Shown here: positions 42,047-50,021 of the stretch, piece after piece
Numbering within the stretch: the stretch's first letter is position 1
Layout: the number at the start of each line of letters is the position of its first letter
NCBI GenBank assembly: GCA_035544675.1
Contig: DATKCA010000154.1
Coordinates: 1 to 64,000 of the forward strand
Reading direction: 5' to 3'
Source: DATKCA01 sp035544675
GTDB lineage: Bacteria > Acidobacteriota > Thermoanaerobaculia > Gp7-AA8
Length of the DNA stretch: 64,000 bases
Translations under genes and position numbers: made by a program
The notes under the pieces: model-generated
Seen by the model: only the letters and a program-made list of their open reading frames with translations
Told to the model about the DNA's origin: nothing
Database searches by the model: none

Positions 42047-42945
42047 GCGCGTCTCCGTTTCGCCGCCGCCAGCGTGTTGCTCATCAGCAGGGCGATCGTC
42101 ATCGGCCCGACGCCGCCCGGCACCGGAGTGATCCACCCCGCCACCTCGCGTACCGCCGCGTAATCGACGTCGCCGAGCAGGACCGAACCGTTCTTCTCGA
42201 GGATGCGCAACTTGTCGGGATCGTGCGCCAGCCTGCCGGCGAACGTGCCGTCGACACGGTTCATCCCCACGTCGATGACGACCGCGCCCGGCTTCACCAT
42301 CCCGGCGGTGACGAGCAGCGGCCGGCCGACCGCCGCCACGACGATGTCCGCCTCCCGCACCACCGCGGCGATGTCCGGAGTCCGCGAGTGGCAGATCGTC
42401 ACGGTTGCATTCCGTTGAAGCAGCAGGGCGGCCATCGGCTTGCCGACAATATCGCTCCGGCCGATCACCACGGCACGTTTCCCCTCGATCGACTCTCCGG
42501 TCCAGTCGATCAGGCGCATGCAGCCGGCCGGTGTGCATGGGACCAGAGTGTCGCGCCCCTGGTGAAGCCGCCCGACGTTCGAAGGATGGAACCCGTCGAC
42601 GTCCTTGCGCGGGTCGATGGCGTCGATGACATTCCGGGCGTCGATGTGTCGTGGCAGGGGGAGCTGGACGAGGATGCCGTCCACGGTGTCGTCGGCGTTG
42701 AGCCGCGCCACCTCGTCCAGCAGCGCTCGCTCCGGCATCTCCGCCGGGAAAACCCTCTGTTCGCCGTGGAGGCCGAGCTCGTCTGCCTTTTTCGCCTTGC
42801 TGCGGACGTAGATCTCGGAGGCGGGGTCATTTCCGACCCTGACGGCAACGAGCCCGGGGCGGAAGCCGAGGGAGGCAATCTCGGTTGCGACGTCTGACTC
42901 GACGGCCTTGGCCACGGCTTTGCCGTCGATGATTCGGGCGGTCAC
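42043..42945 (-). CDS. folD: Methylenetetrahydrofolate dehydrogenase/cyclohydrolase FolD
   Basis: FolD interconverts 5,10-methylene- and 10-formyl-tetrahydrofolate. The 300-residue protein has the substrate-site EIYVRSKAKKADELG (catalytic lysine of YxxxK), VQLPLPRHID, and the NADP-binding GRSDIVGKPMAALLLQRNATVT. The start is GTG. It is the first gene of a folD-coaE operon, divergent from the rplM operon with 288 bp between. Confidence 0.95.
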   Translation of the reverse strand: MTARIIDGKAVAKAVESDVATEIASLGFRPGLVAVRVGNDPASEIYVRSKAKKADELGLHGEQRVFPAEMPERALLDEVARLNADDTVDGILVQLPLPRHIDARNVIDAIDPRKDVDGFHPSNVGRLHQGRDTLVPCTPAGCMRLIDWTGESIEGKRAVVIGRSDIVGKPMAALLLQRNATVTICHSRTPDIAAVVREADIVVAAVGRPLLVTAGMVKPGAVVIDVGMNRVDGTFAGRLAHDPDKLRILEKNGSVLLGDVDYAAVREVAGWITPVPGGVGPMTIALLMSNTLAAAKRRRA

Positions 42946-43011
42946 GGCGAGCGCACTATAGATGATGTGGAAGAGGGTGGCGCGAGGCCGAAACTCTTGG
43001 GAATGAATCGC

Positions 43012-43040
43012 TTGACACCATTTGTTCGCCAGTGTTACCG
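43012..43040 (+). promoter_or_regulatory. Probable promoter of the rplM-rpsI operon
   Basis: A perfect TTGACA (43012-43017) lies 17 bp from TTACCG (43035-43040), a weak -10 match. Confidence 0.5.
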
Positions 43041-43233
43041 TTTCACCCCTTTCGCTGGGAAAGGTGTGTTGTCATCTTTGATTTGAATGACTTGGGCGCC
43101 GCAAGAGCTGGTGGCAACCTGCTCTCCACCGCCGGGCGTCGAAGGTCCTCCAGATTTTCAACTTGCCGGCTACGAGTTGCCTGTGCGTCGTACTCACAGG
43201 GAGTCGCCACCGGCAACAGTTTTCAGGAGTCTC
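43041..43233 (+). promoter_or_regulatory. Structured 5' leader of rplM-rpsI
   Basis: The leader of nearly 200 bases contains consecutive possible hairpins: CTTG/CAAG around GGCGCCG, AGAGC/GCTCT around GGTGGCAACC, and GCCGG/CCGGC. Ribosomal operons with L13 are often autoregulated through the leader. The structure here is not one I can assign to a known class. Confidence 0.35.
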
Positions 43234-43668
43234 ATGCGTACGTATTTTCCAAAGCAGGGTGACATCGAACCTCGCTGGTTCATCATCGACGCCGACGGCA
43301 AGGTCCTGGGGCGTCTATCCACGACGATCGCCACGATCATCTCCGGCAAATCGAAGCCGACGTACACGCCGTTTCTCGACACGGGCGACCACGTCATTGT
43401 GATCAACGCCGAGAAGATCGTCCTCACCGGCAAGAAGGAAGAGGACAAGATCTACCACAAGCATTCGCTCTATCCCGGGGGGTTGAAGTCGAAGGCGGCC
43501 CGGTTCGTTCGCGCCGAAAAGCCGGAGGCGATGATCGAGGAAGCGGTGTGGGGCATGCTGCCGAAGAACAAGATCGGCCGGAAGATGCTCAAGAAACTGA
43601 AGGTCTATCGCGGGACGCAGCATCCGCATGCGGCGCAGAAGCCCGAGTCGCTCGAGTTGAGCGAGTAA
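43234..43668 (+). CDS. rplM: 50S ribosomal protein L13 (uL13)
   Basis: The 144-residue protein matches uL13: RWFIIDADGKVLGRLST, YTPFLDTGDHVIVINAEKI and HSLYPGGLKS, then WGMLPKNKIGRKMLKKLKVY. It binds 23S rRNA early in 50S assembly. CAGGAG precedes ATG 43234 by about five bases. rpsI follows after 17 bp, the standard rplM-rpsI pair. Confidence 0.96.
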   Translation: MRTYFPKQGDIEPRWFIIDADGKVLGRLSTTIATIISGKSKPTYTPFLDTGDHVIVINAEKIVLTGKKEEDKIYHKHSLYPGGLKSKAARFVRAEKPEAMIEEAVWGMLPKNKIGRKMLKKLKVYRGTQHPHAAQKPESLELSE

Positions 43669-43685
43669 CCACAGGAGGAATCCCC

Positions 43686-44078
43686 TTGGCGTTGGTTGAA
43701 TACTACGGAACTGGCAGACGGAAGACGTCGACTGCGCGCGTGCACATCCGCCCTGGCGGGGGTGCGATCACGGTCAATCACCGGAGCCTGGACGAGTACT
43801 TCGGAAACGAAGTGCTGAAGATGATCATCAAGCAGCCGCTTTCGCTGACGGAGACGGTCGACAAGTTCGACATCGTGGTCACCGTGGACGGCGGCGGGCC
43901 GAGCGGGCAGGCCGGAGCGATCCGCCACGGCATCAGCCGGGCCCTGCAGGTCTACAACACCGAGCTTCGCAAGAAGCTGAAAAAGGCCGGCCTCCTCACG
44001 CGCGATCCGCGCATGAAGGAGCGCAAGAAGTACGGTCAGAAGGGCGCGAGAGCGCGCTTCCAGTTCTCGAAGCGCTGA
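43686..44078 (+). CDS. rpsI: 30S ribosomal protein S9 (uS9)
   Basis: The 130-residue protein shows YYGTGRRKTSTARVHIRPG at the start and the invariant C-terminal KGARARFQFSKR whose last residues contact P-site tRNA. The start is TTG at 43686, eight bases after AGGAGG; the earlier in-frame codons overlap rplM. A rho-independent terminator follows. Confidence 0.96.
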   Translation: MALVEYYGTGRRKTSTARVHIRPGGGAITVNHRSLDEYFGNEVLKMIIKQPLSLTETVDKFDIVVTVDGGGPSGQAGAIRHGISRALQVYNTELRKKLKKAGLLTRDPRMKERKKYGQKGARARFQFSKR

Positions 44079-44114
44079 TCCATGTTTCCCCGGTTCATCA
44101 GGACTTGACGTTGA

Positions 44115-44150
44115 GGCAGGAGCGGACGCTCGTTCCTGCCTTTTGTTTTT
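44115..44150 (+). terminator. Rho-independent terminator after rpsI
   Basis: GGCAGGAGCG (44115-44124) pairs with CGTTCCTGCC (44131-44140), with TTTTGTTTTT after it. Confidence 0.88.
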
Positions 44151-44207
44151 GAAGGGCTGTTTCTCGGTTTCATTTTTTCAATTTTCAATTCGAGAAGGAG
44201 GATCTAC

Positions 44208-44996
44208 TTGGCGGTCTCTATTACGATGAAAGAGCTTTTGGAAGCTGGCGTTCACTTCGGTCATCAGACCAAGCGCTGGAATCCGAAGATGAAGAAATAC
44301 ATCTTCGGAAAGCGCAACGGGATCTACATCATTGACCTGCAGAAGACGCTCAAGCTCTTTAAGGAAGCTTCCGCATTTATCGCTGACCTGGCCGGTCAGG
44401 GAAAGCGCATCCTGTTCGTGGGCACCAAGCGCCAGGCCCAGGATGCAATCCTCGAAGAAGCCAACCGCTGCGGCATGTTCTACGTGAACAACCGCTGGCT
44501 CGGTGGCACGCTCACGAACTTCACCACCGTCCGCAAGTCGATCGAGCGCCTCAAGGAGATCGAGGCACTTCTCGGCGATGCCGAGAAGGAGATGTCGAAG
44601 AAGGAGCGCGCCGCGCTCGATCGGGAGCGTGAGAAGCTGCAGAAGAATCTGATCGGAATCCGCGAGATGGACGGCCTGCCGGACGCGCTCTTCGTGATCG
44701 ATCCGAAGAAGGAGTACATCGCGGTCAAGGAGGCCAAGAAGCTCGGCGTCCCGGTGGTGGCCATCGTCGACACGAACTGCGATCCGGAAGACATCGACTA
44801 CGTCATTCCGGGCAACGACGACGCCATCCGCGCGATCCGTCTGTTCACGCAGAAGATCGCCGACGCGGTCCTCGAAGGCTACAACCTGGCCGAGGAGCGC
44901 TACATCGGAACCGAAGACAAGACCGAGCCCCCGGCCATGCCGGCGCCGGTCGAAGCCCCCGATTCCGAGCCCGTCGCCGCTCCCGCGGTTTCCTGA
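44208..44996 (+). CDS. rpsB: 30S ribosomal protein S2 (uS2)
   Basis: The 262-residue protein has the S2 signatures AGVHFGHQTKRWNPKM, FVGTKRQAQ and NNRWLGGTLTNF, and DTNCDPEDIDYVIPGNDDAIR near the end. A Pro/Ala-rich tail extends it beyond the usual 230-240 residues. TTG start at 44208 is seven bases after AAGGAGG. rpsB is separated from tsf by a 27-bp-arm inverted repeat. Confidence 0.96.
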   Translation: MAVSITMKELLEAGVHFGHQTKRWNPKMKKYIFGKRNGIYIIDLQKTLKLFKEASAFIADLAGQGKRILFVGTKRQAQDAILEEANRCGMFYVNNRWLGGTLTNFTTVRKSIERLKEIEALLGDAEKEMSKKERAALDREREKLQKNLIGIREMDGLPDALFVIDPKKEYIAVKEAKKLGVPVVAIVDTNCDPEDIDYVIPGNDDAIRAIRLFTQKIADAVLEGYNLAEERYIGTEDKTEPPAMPAPVEAPDSEPVAAPAVS

Positions 44997-45016
44997 CCTG
45001 AGCTCGCACCGCTTCT

Positions 45017-45086
45017 GTGGAGGACAGGCAATCCTGCCTGTCCTCTTCAGCACCCTCCGGGACAGGCAGGATTGCCTGTCCTCCAC
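45017..45086. repeat. Paired REP-like inverted repeat, copy 1 (rpsB-tsf)
   Basis: The 27-base left arm (45017-45043) is the exact reverse complement of 45060-45086. Each arm itself can form a small hairpin (GGACAGGCA-ATCC-TGCCTGTCC), so the unit resembles two REP hairpins facing each other. The loop is 16 bases. An almost identical copy lies at 46029-46100. Confidence 0.92.
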
Positions 45087-45106
45087 CAGTTCAACGAGGT
45101 AATTTC

Positions 45107-46024
45107 ATGACTCAGATCACCGCACAAATGGTCAAGGATCTGCGCGAGCAGACCGGCGCCGGAATGATGGACGTGAAGTCCGCCCTGACCGAGGCGCAGG
45201 GCAACATGGAGGAGGCCACCAAGATCCTCCGCAAGAAGGGGCTCGCTGCGGCGACCAAGAAGGCCGGACGCATCACCGCCGAGGGCACCGTGCAGGCGTA
45301 TGTCGGCGGCCACACCGGCGTGCTCGTGGAAGTGAACTGCGAGACCGACTTCGTGGGCCGGAACGAGAACTTCCGCAACTTCGCCACCGAGATCGCCAGG
45401 GTCATCGCCGGAAGCAAGGCCGGCTCGGTCGAGGAGCTGCTCGCCGACAAGTGGCCGGGCGGAAACACGGTGCAGGAGAAGGTCGCCGAGATGATCGGCT
45501 CCATCAAGGAGAACATCTCCGTCCGCCGCTTCGCCAGGTACGAGGCGCCGGCCAACTCCGCGATCGGCACCTACATTCACGGCGGGGGGAAGATCGGCGT
45601 GATGGTGGAAGTCGTGGCAGAGAGCGGCACGCGCACGGCCGCGCTCGACGAGGTGGCCAGGGACATCGCCATGCACATCGCCGCCGCCGAGCCGCGCTTC
45701 CTCAGCCGCAGCGACGTCACGGAGAAGGATCTGGCCACCGAGCGTGAGATCGCCCGCGAGCAGGCCGTCAAGTCCGGGAAGCCGGAGAACATCGTCGAGA
45801 AGATGGTGTCCGGCAAGATGGAGAAGTTCTACGGCGAAGCCTGCCTCCTCGAGCAGCCGTACATCCGCGACGACAAGTCGACGGTGACGCAGTACCTCGA
45901 CAAGCAGGCCAAAGCGGCCGGCTGCCAGTACGTCGTCACGCGCTTCACCCGCTACAAGCTGGGTGAAGGCATCGAGAAGCGAAGCGACGACTTCGCGGCG
46001 GAAGTGGCCAGCTACATGAAGTGA
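45107..46024 (+). CDS. tsf: Elongation factor Ts
   Basis: EF-Ts exchanges GDP for GTP on EF-Tu. The 305-residue protein begins with the UBA-like domain (VKDLREQTGAGMMDVKSAL) and the TDFV motif (VNCETDFVGRNENF), followed by the core and dimerisation domains. ATG 45107 follows the repeat; upstream in-frame residues are encoded by the repeat itself and are rejected. The gene is enclosed by two copies of the same inverted repeat. Confidence 0.95.
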   Translation: MTQITAQMVKDLREQTGAGMMDVKSALTEAQGNMEEATKILRKKGLAAATKKAGRITAEGTVQAYVGGHTGVLVEVNCETDFVGRNENFRNFATEIARVIAGSKAGSVEELLADKWPGGNTVQEKVAEMIGSIKENISVRRFARYEAPANSAIGTYIHGGGKIGVMVEVVAESGTRTAALDEVARDIAMHIAAAEPRFLSRSDVTEKDLATEREIAREQAVKSGKPENIVEKMVSGKMEKFYGEACLLEQPYIRDDKSTVTQYLDKQAKAAGCQYVVTRFTRYKLGEGIEKRSDDFAAEVASYMK

Positions 46025-46028
46025 AACT

Positions 46029-46100
46029 GTGGAGGACAGGCAATCCTGCCTGTCCTTCCCGCAACACCATGGGGGACAGGCAGGATTGCCTGTCCTCCAC
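46029..46100. repeat. Paired REP-like inverted repeat, copy 2 (tsf-pyrH)
   Basis: The same 27-base arms as copy 1 occur at 46029-46055 and 46074-46100, with an 18-base loop of different sequence. The element starts five bases after the tsf stop. Confidence 0.92.
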
Positions 46101-46126
46101 TTCTTTTGTTGTATAAAGCCCCTCCC

Positions 46127-46873
46127 ATGGCTGAATCCAAGTACAAGCGCATCCTGCTCAAGCTCTCCGGTGAAGCGCTCATGGGCGGCCGGCGGACCGG
46201 AATCGACCCCGACACGCTCGTGGCGATCGCCGACGAGATCGCCGAAGTCAGCAGGATGAACGTGCAGGTGGCCATCGTCATCGGCGGCGGCAACATCTTC
46301 CGGGGGGTCACCGCGGCCACGGAAGGCATCGACCGCGTGGCCGGTGACAACATGGGCATGCTGGCCACGGTCATCAACGCGCTGGCGCTGCAGGACGCCC
46401 TGGAGCGCCGCAGCGTCCATACCCGCGTCACCACCGCGATCACGATGTCCGAGGTGGCCGAGCCGTTCATCCGCCGCCGGGCCATCCGCCACCTCGAGAA
46501 GGGGCGCATCGTCATCTGCGCCGCCGGCACCGGCAATCCGTTCTTCACGACCGACTCCGCCGCCGCCCTTCGCGCCAGTGAGCTGAAGTGCGAGATCATC
46601 TTCAAGGCCACGAAGGTGGACGGCATCTACACCGCCGATCCGGAAAAAGATCCCAACGCCAAGCGGCTGCCTCACGTGACGTACCAGCGCGTCCTCGCCG
46701 AGCGCCTGCAGGTGATGGACGCCGCCGCGATCGACCTGGCCCGCAACAGCGCGATCCCCATCTACATCTTCTCGATGCGGGAGAAGGGGAACATCAAGCG
46801 CGCACTGCTGGGAGAGGATGTCGGTTCCATCGTTTCGGATGACGTCTTCGAAACGATGAACGCTGAACGATGA
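46127..46873 (+). CDS. pyrH: UMP kinase
   Basis: PyrH phosphorylates UMP in pyrimidine synthesis. The 248-residue protein has KLSGEALMG, VIGGGNIFRG and GDNMGMLATVINALAL, and the ATKVDGIYTADPEKDP segment of bacterial UMP kinases. ATG 46127 is chosen over an upstream in-frame start that has no family residues. A TATAAA lies 14 bases before the start, so the gene may have its own promoter. The stop codon lies in a GATGAAC word repeat. Confidence 0.95.
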   Translation: MAESKYKRILLKLSGEALMGGRRTGIDPDTLVAIADEIAEVSRMNVQVAIVIGGGNIFRGVTAATEGIDRVAGDNMGMLATVINALALQDALERRSVHTRVTTAITMSEVAEPFIRRRAIRHLEKGRIVICAAGTGNPFFTTDSAAALRASELKCEIIFKATKVDGIYTADPEKDPNAKRLPHVTYQRVLAERLQVMDAAAIDLARNSAIPIYIFSMREKGNIKRALLGEDVGSIVSDDVFETMNAER

Positions 46874-46917
46874 ACAACACTCCCTGTTCATCGTTCATCA
46901 TTCATCGTTCATCGTTT
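46864..46917. repeat. Inverted repeat of GATGAAC/GTTCATC words over the pyrH stop
   Basis: TGAACGATGAACA (46864-46876) is the exact reverse complement of 46885-46897. Further GTTCATC copies continue to 46917. The pyrH TGA (46871-46873) lies within the left arm. Confidence 0.85.
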
Positions 46918-46928
46918 AGGGGTTCAAG

Positions 46929-47486
46929 ATGATTCAAGACGTAATCAAAGACGTGCAGCACCGCATGCATGGCGCGATCGAGGCGCTGCACCGCGAGTTC
47001 AAGACTCTGCGCACGGGCCGCGCCAACGCCGCGATGCTCGACAGCGTCGTCGTCGACTACTACGGCACACCGACGCCCATCTCGCAGGTGGCCAGCCTCA
47101 AGGTCCCGGAAAGCTCCCTCATCGTCGCGGAGCCATGGGACAAGTCGATGGTCTCCGCCGTCGAGAAAGCCATCCGCAACTCGGACCTGGGACTCAATCC
47201 CTCGACCGACGGGAAGGTGGTGCGGATTCCGATCCCCCAGCTGACCGAGGACCGGCGCAAGGAGCTGGTCAAGCGCGCGCACCACATGTCGGAAGAGTCG
47301 CGCACGGCCATCCGCCAGGTCCGGCGCGACGGCAACGACAAGCTGAAGAAGATGCTCAAGGGTCACGAGATCGCCGAGGATGATGAGAAGCGTGCCCTCG
47401 ACGAGATTCAGAAGATGACCGACAAGCACATCGACGAAGTGGCCTCCATCCTCAGACACAAAGAGCAGGACATCATGGCCGTCTGA
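46929..47486 (+). CDS. frr: Ribosome recycling factor
   Basis: RRF splits post-termination ribosomes together with EF-G. The 185-residue protein has the conserved FKTLRTGRANAAMLD, YYGTPTPISQVA, WDKSMVSAVEKAI and LTEDRRKELVKRA segments along its coiled-coil and beta domains. The start ATG follows the word repeat. The stop overlaps ispD by one base. Confidence 0.96.
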   Translation: MIQDVIKDVQHRMHGAIEALHREFKTLRTGRANAAMLDSVVVDYYGTPTPISQVASLKVPESSLIVAEPWDKSMVSAVEKAIRNSDLGLNPSTDGKVVRIPIPQLTEDRRKELVKRAHHMSEESRTAIRQVRRDGNDKLKKMLKGHEIAEDDEKRALDEIQKMTDKHIDEVASILRHKEQDIMAV

Positions 47487-48157
47487 TGGCCCGGATCCTG
47501 GTCATCATCCCGGCCGCCGGCACCGGCTCGCGTTTCGGCGGCGATGTCCCCAAGCAGTTCCAGCCGCTGGCCGGCAAGCCGATCCTCCAGCACGTCATCG
47601 AGCGGTTCCTCCATCACGATGACGTCGTGCGGATCGTCGTGGCCGTGAGCGAACAGCTCCTGGCTGTCGTCTCCCAGACGCCGCAGGACCGCGTGCTCTT
47701 CGTCGCCGGCGGCTCGACCCGCCTGCAGTCGGTGACACAGGCATTCCGCGTCCCGGGAGAGGAGTTCGATCTGGTCGCCGTTCACGACGCCGTGCGGCCG
47801 TTCTTCGCCGACGCGACGTTCCGCAACGTGCTCGCCGCGGCCGAGGATGCCGGCGCGGCGCTGCCGGCCATCTCGGTGGCGGATACGGTCCACGCCGTCC
47901 GGGACAACGCCATCGACCTCACGCTGGACCGCAGGTCGCTGGTGGCCGCACAGACTCCCCAGTGCTTCCGCTACGAAGTGTTGCGCGAGGTGCTGGAGAA
48001 GGCCGGGCGCGACTCCGAGGAAGCGACGGACGAGGCCGGCCTGGCCACCCGTTACGGTTTCACGGCGCGCGTCGTTGCCGGCGACTCGCTGAACTTCAAG
48101 ATCACACGACCCGACGACCTCGCTCTCGCCGAGGCCATCTACTCACGGTTCGGCTGA
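47486..48157 (+). CDS. ispD: 2-C-methyl-D-erythritol 4-phosphate cytidylyltransferase
   Basis: IspD transfers CMP onto MEP in the non-mevalonate isoprenoid pathway. The 223-residue protein shows PAAGTGSRFGGDVPKQF for CTP binding, VHDAVRPFF and AQTPQCFRYEVL. ATG shares its first base with the frr stop. ispF follows after two bases, so the two MEP-pathway enzymes are produced together. Confidence 0.95.
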   Translation: MARILVIIPAAGTGSRFGGDVPKQFQPLAGKPILQHVIERFLHHDDVVRIVVAVSEQLLAVVSQTPQDRVLFVAGGSTRLQSVTQAFRVPGEEFDLVAVHDAVRPFFADATFRNVLAAAEDAGAALPAISVADTVHAVRDNAIDLTLDRRSLVAAQTPQCFRYEVLREVLEKAGRDSEEATDEAGLATRYGFTARVVAGDSLNFKITRPDDLALAEAIYSRFG

Positions 48158-48159
48158 AC

Positions 48160-48636
48160 ATGATTCGAATTGGCCAGGGCATCGACGTCCATCCTTTCGA
48201 CGACTCCCGTCCGCTGATCCTCGGCGGTGTCCGCATCGCGGAGACGGGCGGTCTGGCCGGCCATTCCGATGCGGACGTCGTCCTGCACGCAGTCACCGAT
48301 GCGCTCCTCGGCGCGGCGGGCGCGGGTGACATCGGGCAGCACTTTCCCTCGCACGACGAGCGCTGGCGCGGCGCCGACTCGGCACGCTTTGTCGCCGAGG
48401 CCAGGCGGATGATCGCCGACATGCGGGCCGAGATCTCCAACATCGACATCACCATCATCGCGGAGAGGCCGAAGATCAGCCCGCATCGGGAGGCGATCGG
48501 GGCCATGATCGCCAGGCTGCTCGACCTCCCGCGCGGTCACGTCAACGTCAAGGCGACGACGACCGATCACCTCGGATTCATCGGCAGGGGAGAAGGGATC
48601 TGCGCGATGGCGGTCGTGCTGCTGGAGACGAAGTGA
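48160..48636 (+). CDS. ispF: 2-C-methyl-D-erythritol 2,4-cyclodiphosphate synthase
   Basis: IspF closes the cyclodiphosphate ring two steps after IspD. The 158-residue protein carries the zinc ligands in GQGIDVHPF, the GHSDADVVLHAVTDALLGAAG block with DIGQHFPS, and KATTTDHLGFIGRGEGI. ATG 48160 is two bases after the ispD stop; the longer open frame overlaps ispD in another phase. Confidence 0.95.
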   Translation: MIRIGQGIDVHPFDDSRPLILGGVRIAETGGLAGHSDADVVLHAVTDALLGAAGAGDIGQHFPSHDERWRGADSARFVAEARRMIADMRAEISNIDITIIAERPKISPHREAIGAMIARLLDLPRGHVNVKATTTDHLGFIGRGEGICAMAVVLLETK

Positions 48637-50021
48637 CCGTTCGCGTCCGTTTCGCGCCGTCGCCGACGGGACACCTCCACGTCGGTGGCGCGCGGACGGC
48701 GATCTTCAACTGGCTCTTCGCCCGGCACCACAAGGGCGCGTTCGTCATCCGCGTCGAGGACACTGACCGGGCCCGGTCGACGATCGAGTCCGAGGCCATG
48801 GTGCTGGACGATCTGCGCTGGCTCGGGCTCCATTGGGAAGAGGGTCCGGACCGCGGTGGTCCGCATGCGCCGTACCGGCAGTCGGAGCGCGTCGATGTCT
48901 ACGCCGGCGCGGCGCGCGAGCTGATCGCGCGCGATGTGGCGTACCGCTGCTACTGCACAGAAGAGGAGCTCGAGGGCAAACGAAAGCAGGCCGAGGCCGA
49001 GAGCCGGCCGCCTCACTACGATCTGAAGTGCTGGCATGCGCGAGGCGCGGGTGGGGACACCCGCGCTCCATACGCCGTGCGGTTTCACGTGCCGGAGGAT
49101 GGTGACGTCACGATCCACGACCTGATCCGCGGCGAGGTCACGTGGAGGAAAGAGTCCCTCGGCGACTTCATCGTCGTGCGATCGGACGGCCTTCCCACGT
49201 ACAACTTCTCCGTGGTGGTCGACGACCATGCCATGGAGATCAGCCACGTCATCCGGGCCGAGGAGCATCTGACGAACACGCACCGCCAGGTGCTGATCTA
49301 TCGGGCCATGAACTGGCCCATCCCCCAATTCGCGCACGTCTCGCTGATCCTGGGACAGGACCGGACGAAGCTGTCCAAGCGGCACGGCGCGACTTCGGTG
49401 TCGCAATACGCGGAGGAGGGCTTTCTGCCGGAGGCGATGGTGAATTACCTCGCGCTGCTGGGCTGGTCGTCGCCGGACGGGACCGAGGTTTTCTCGCGCC
49501 AGGAGGCCGTCGCCAGGTTCTCGCTCGATCGGGTGAATCCGGCGCCGGCCGTCTTCGACCGCCAGAAGCTGGACTGGCTGAACGGGCAGTACATCCACGG
49601 GATGCCTGCGGCCGAGCTTGGCCCGCTCGTCGCGCCGTTCTTCGACGCGCCGTGGCTCGAAGCGGGGATCGATCTCGTGAAGACGAGCGTGACACGCCTG
49701 ACGCAGTTCGCGGACGCGCTTGCGTTCGTTCGCGAGTACACGCCGCCGGAGATCGACCGCGCGCTCGCCGAGGCGCTCCGCGCGGAATTCACGGCACACG
49801 GCGCTCCCACCGACGAGACGGCGTACAAGGCGATGGTCGAGCGGCTGAAATCGACGACCGGGCTCAAGGGCAAGGCGCTGTTCATGCCGCTGCGCCTGGC
49901 TGTCTCGGGGACGGAGCACGGTCCCGAGCTGGTGCGGCTGATTCCGATGCTGCAGCACGCGAGCGGGGTCGACGCGACCGTCCTCTCGCCGCTGCAGCGC
50001 GTCGAACGATGTATCCGCTGA
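48633..50021 (+). CDS. gltX: Glutamyl-tRNA synthetase with a repeat-derived insert
   Basis: The 462-residue class I synthetase has the HIGH-like HVGG in APSPTGHLHVGGARTAIFN and a KLSKRHGA KMSKS motif. FNWLFARHHKGAFVIRVEDTD is typical. The GTG start overlaps ispF as GTGA. Codons at 49045-49066 are a perfect GCGCGGGTG palindrome of the same family as two intergenic terminators, encoding part of ARGAGGDTRAP where other GltX proteins have an unrelated loop. The reading frame stays open. It could charge tRNA-Glu or also tRNA-Gln. Confidence 0.94.
   Translation: MTVRVRFAPSPTGHLHVGGARTAIFNWLFARHHKGAFVIRVEDTDRARSTIESEAMVLDDLRWLGLHWEEGPDRGGPHAPYRQSERVDVYAGAARELIARDVAYRCYCTEEELEGKRKQAEAESRPPHYDLKCWHARGAGGDTRAPYAVRFHVPEDGDVTIHDLIRGEVTWRKESLGDFIVVRSDGLPTYNFSVVVDDHAMEISHVIRAEEHLTNTHRQVLIYRAMNWPIPQFAHVSLILGQDRTKLSKRHGATSVSQYAEEGFLPEAMVNYLALLGWSSPDGTEVFSRQEAVARFSLDRVNPAPAVFDRQKLDWLNGQYIHGMPAAELGPLVAPFFDAPWLEAGIDLVKTSVTRLTQFADALAFVREYTPPEIDRALAEALRAEFTAHGAPTDETAYKAMVERLKSTTGLKGKALFMPLRLAVSGTEHGPELVRLIPMLQHASGVDATVLSPLQRVERCIR
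49045..49066. repeat. GCGCGGGTG palindrome inside gltX
   Basis: GCGCGGGTG (49045-49053) pairs with CACCCGCGC (49058-49066) around GGGA. The flanking bases CTCCAT match the copy at 7501-7523. Confidence 0.8.

Noticed and set aside
43105..43170. SAM-I riboswitch suggested by GGTGGCAACC and AAGGTCCTCC
   Set aside because: The expected closing P1 helix and the conserved AAGGTGCTAA core are missing, and the downstream genes are ribosomal rather than methionine related.
45017..45106. N-terminal extension of EF-Ts encoded by the inverted repeat
   Set aside because: The 30 extra residues come from the repeat and are absent from the EF-Ts family; ATG 45107 begins the conserved UBA-like domain.
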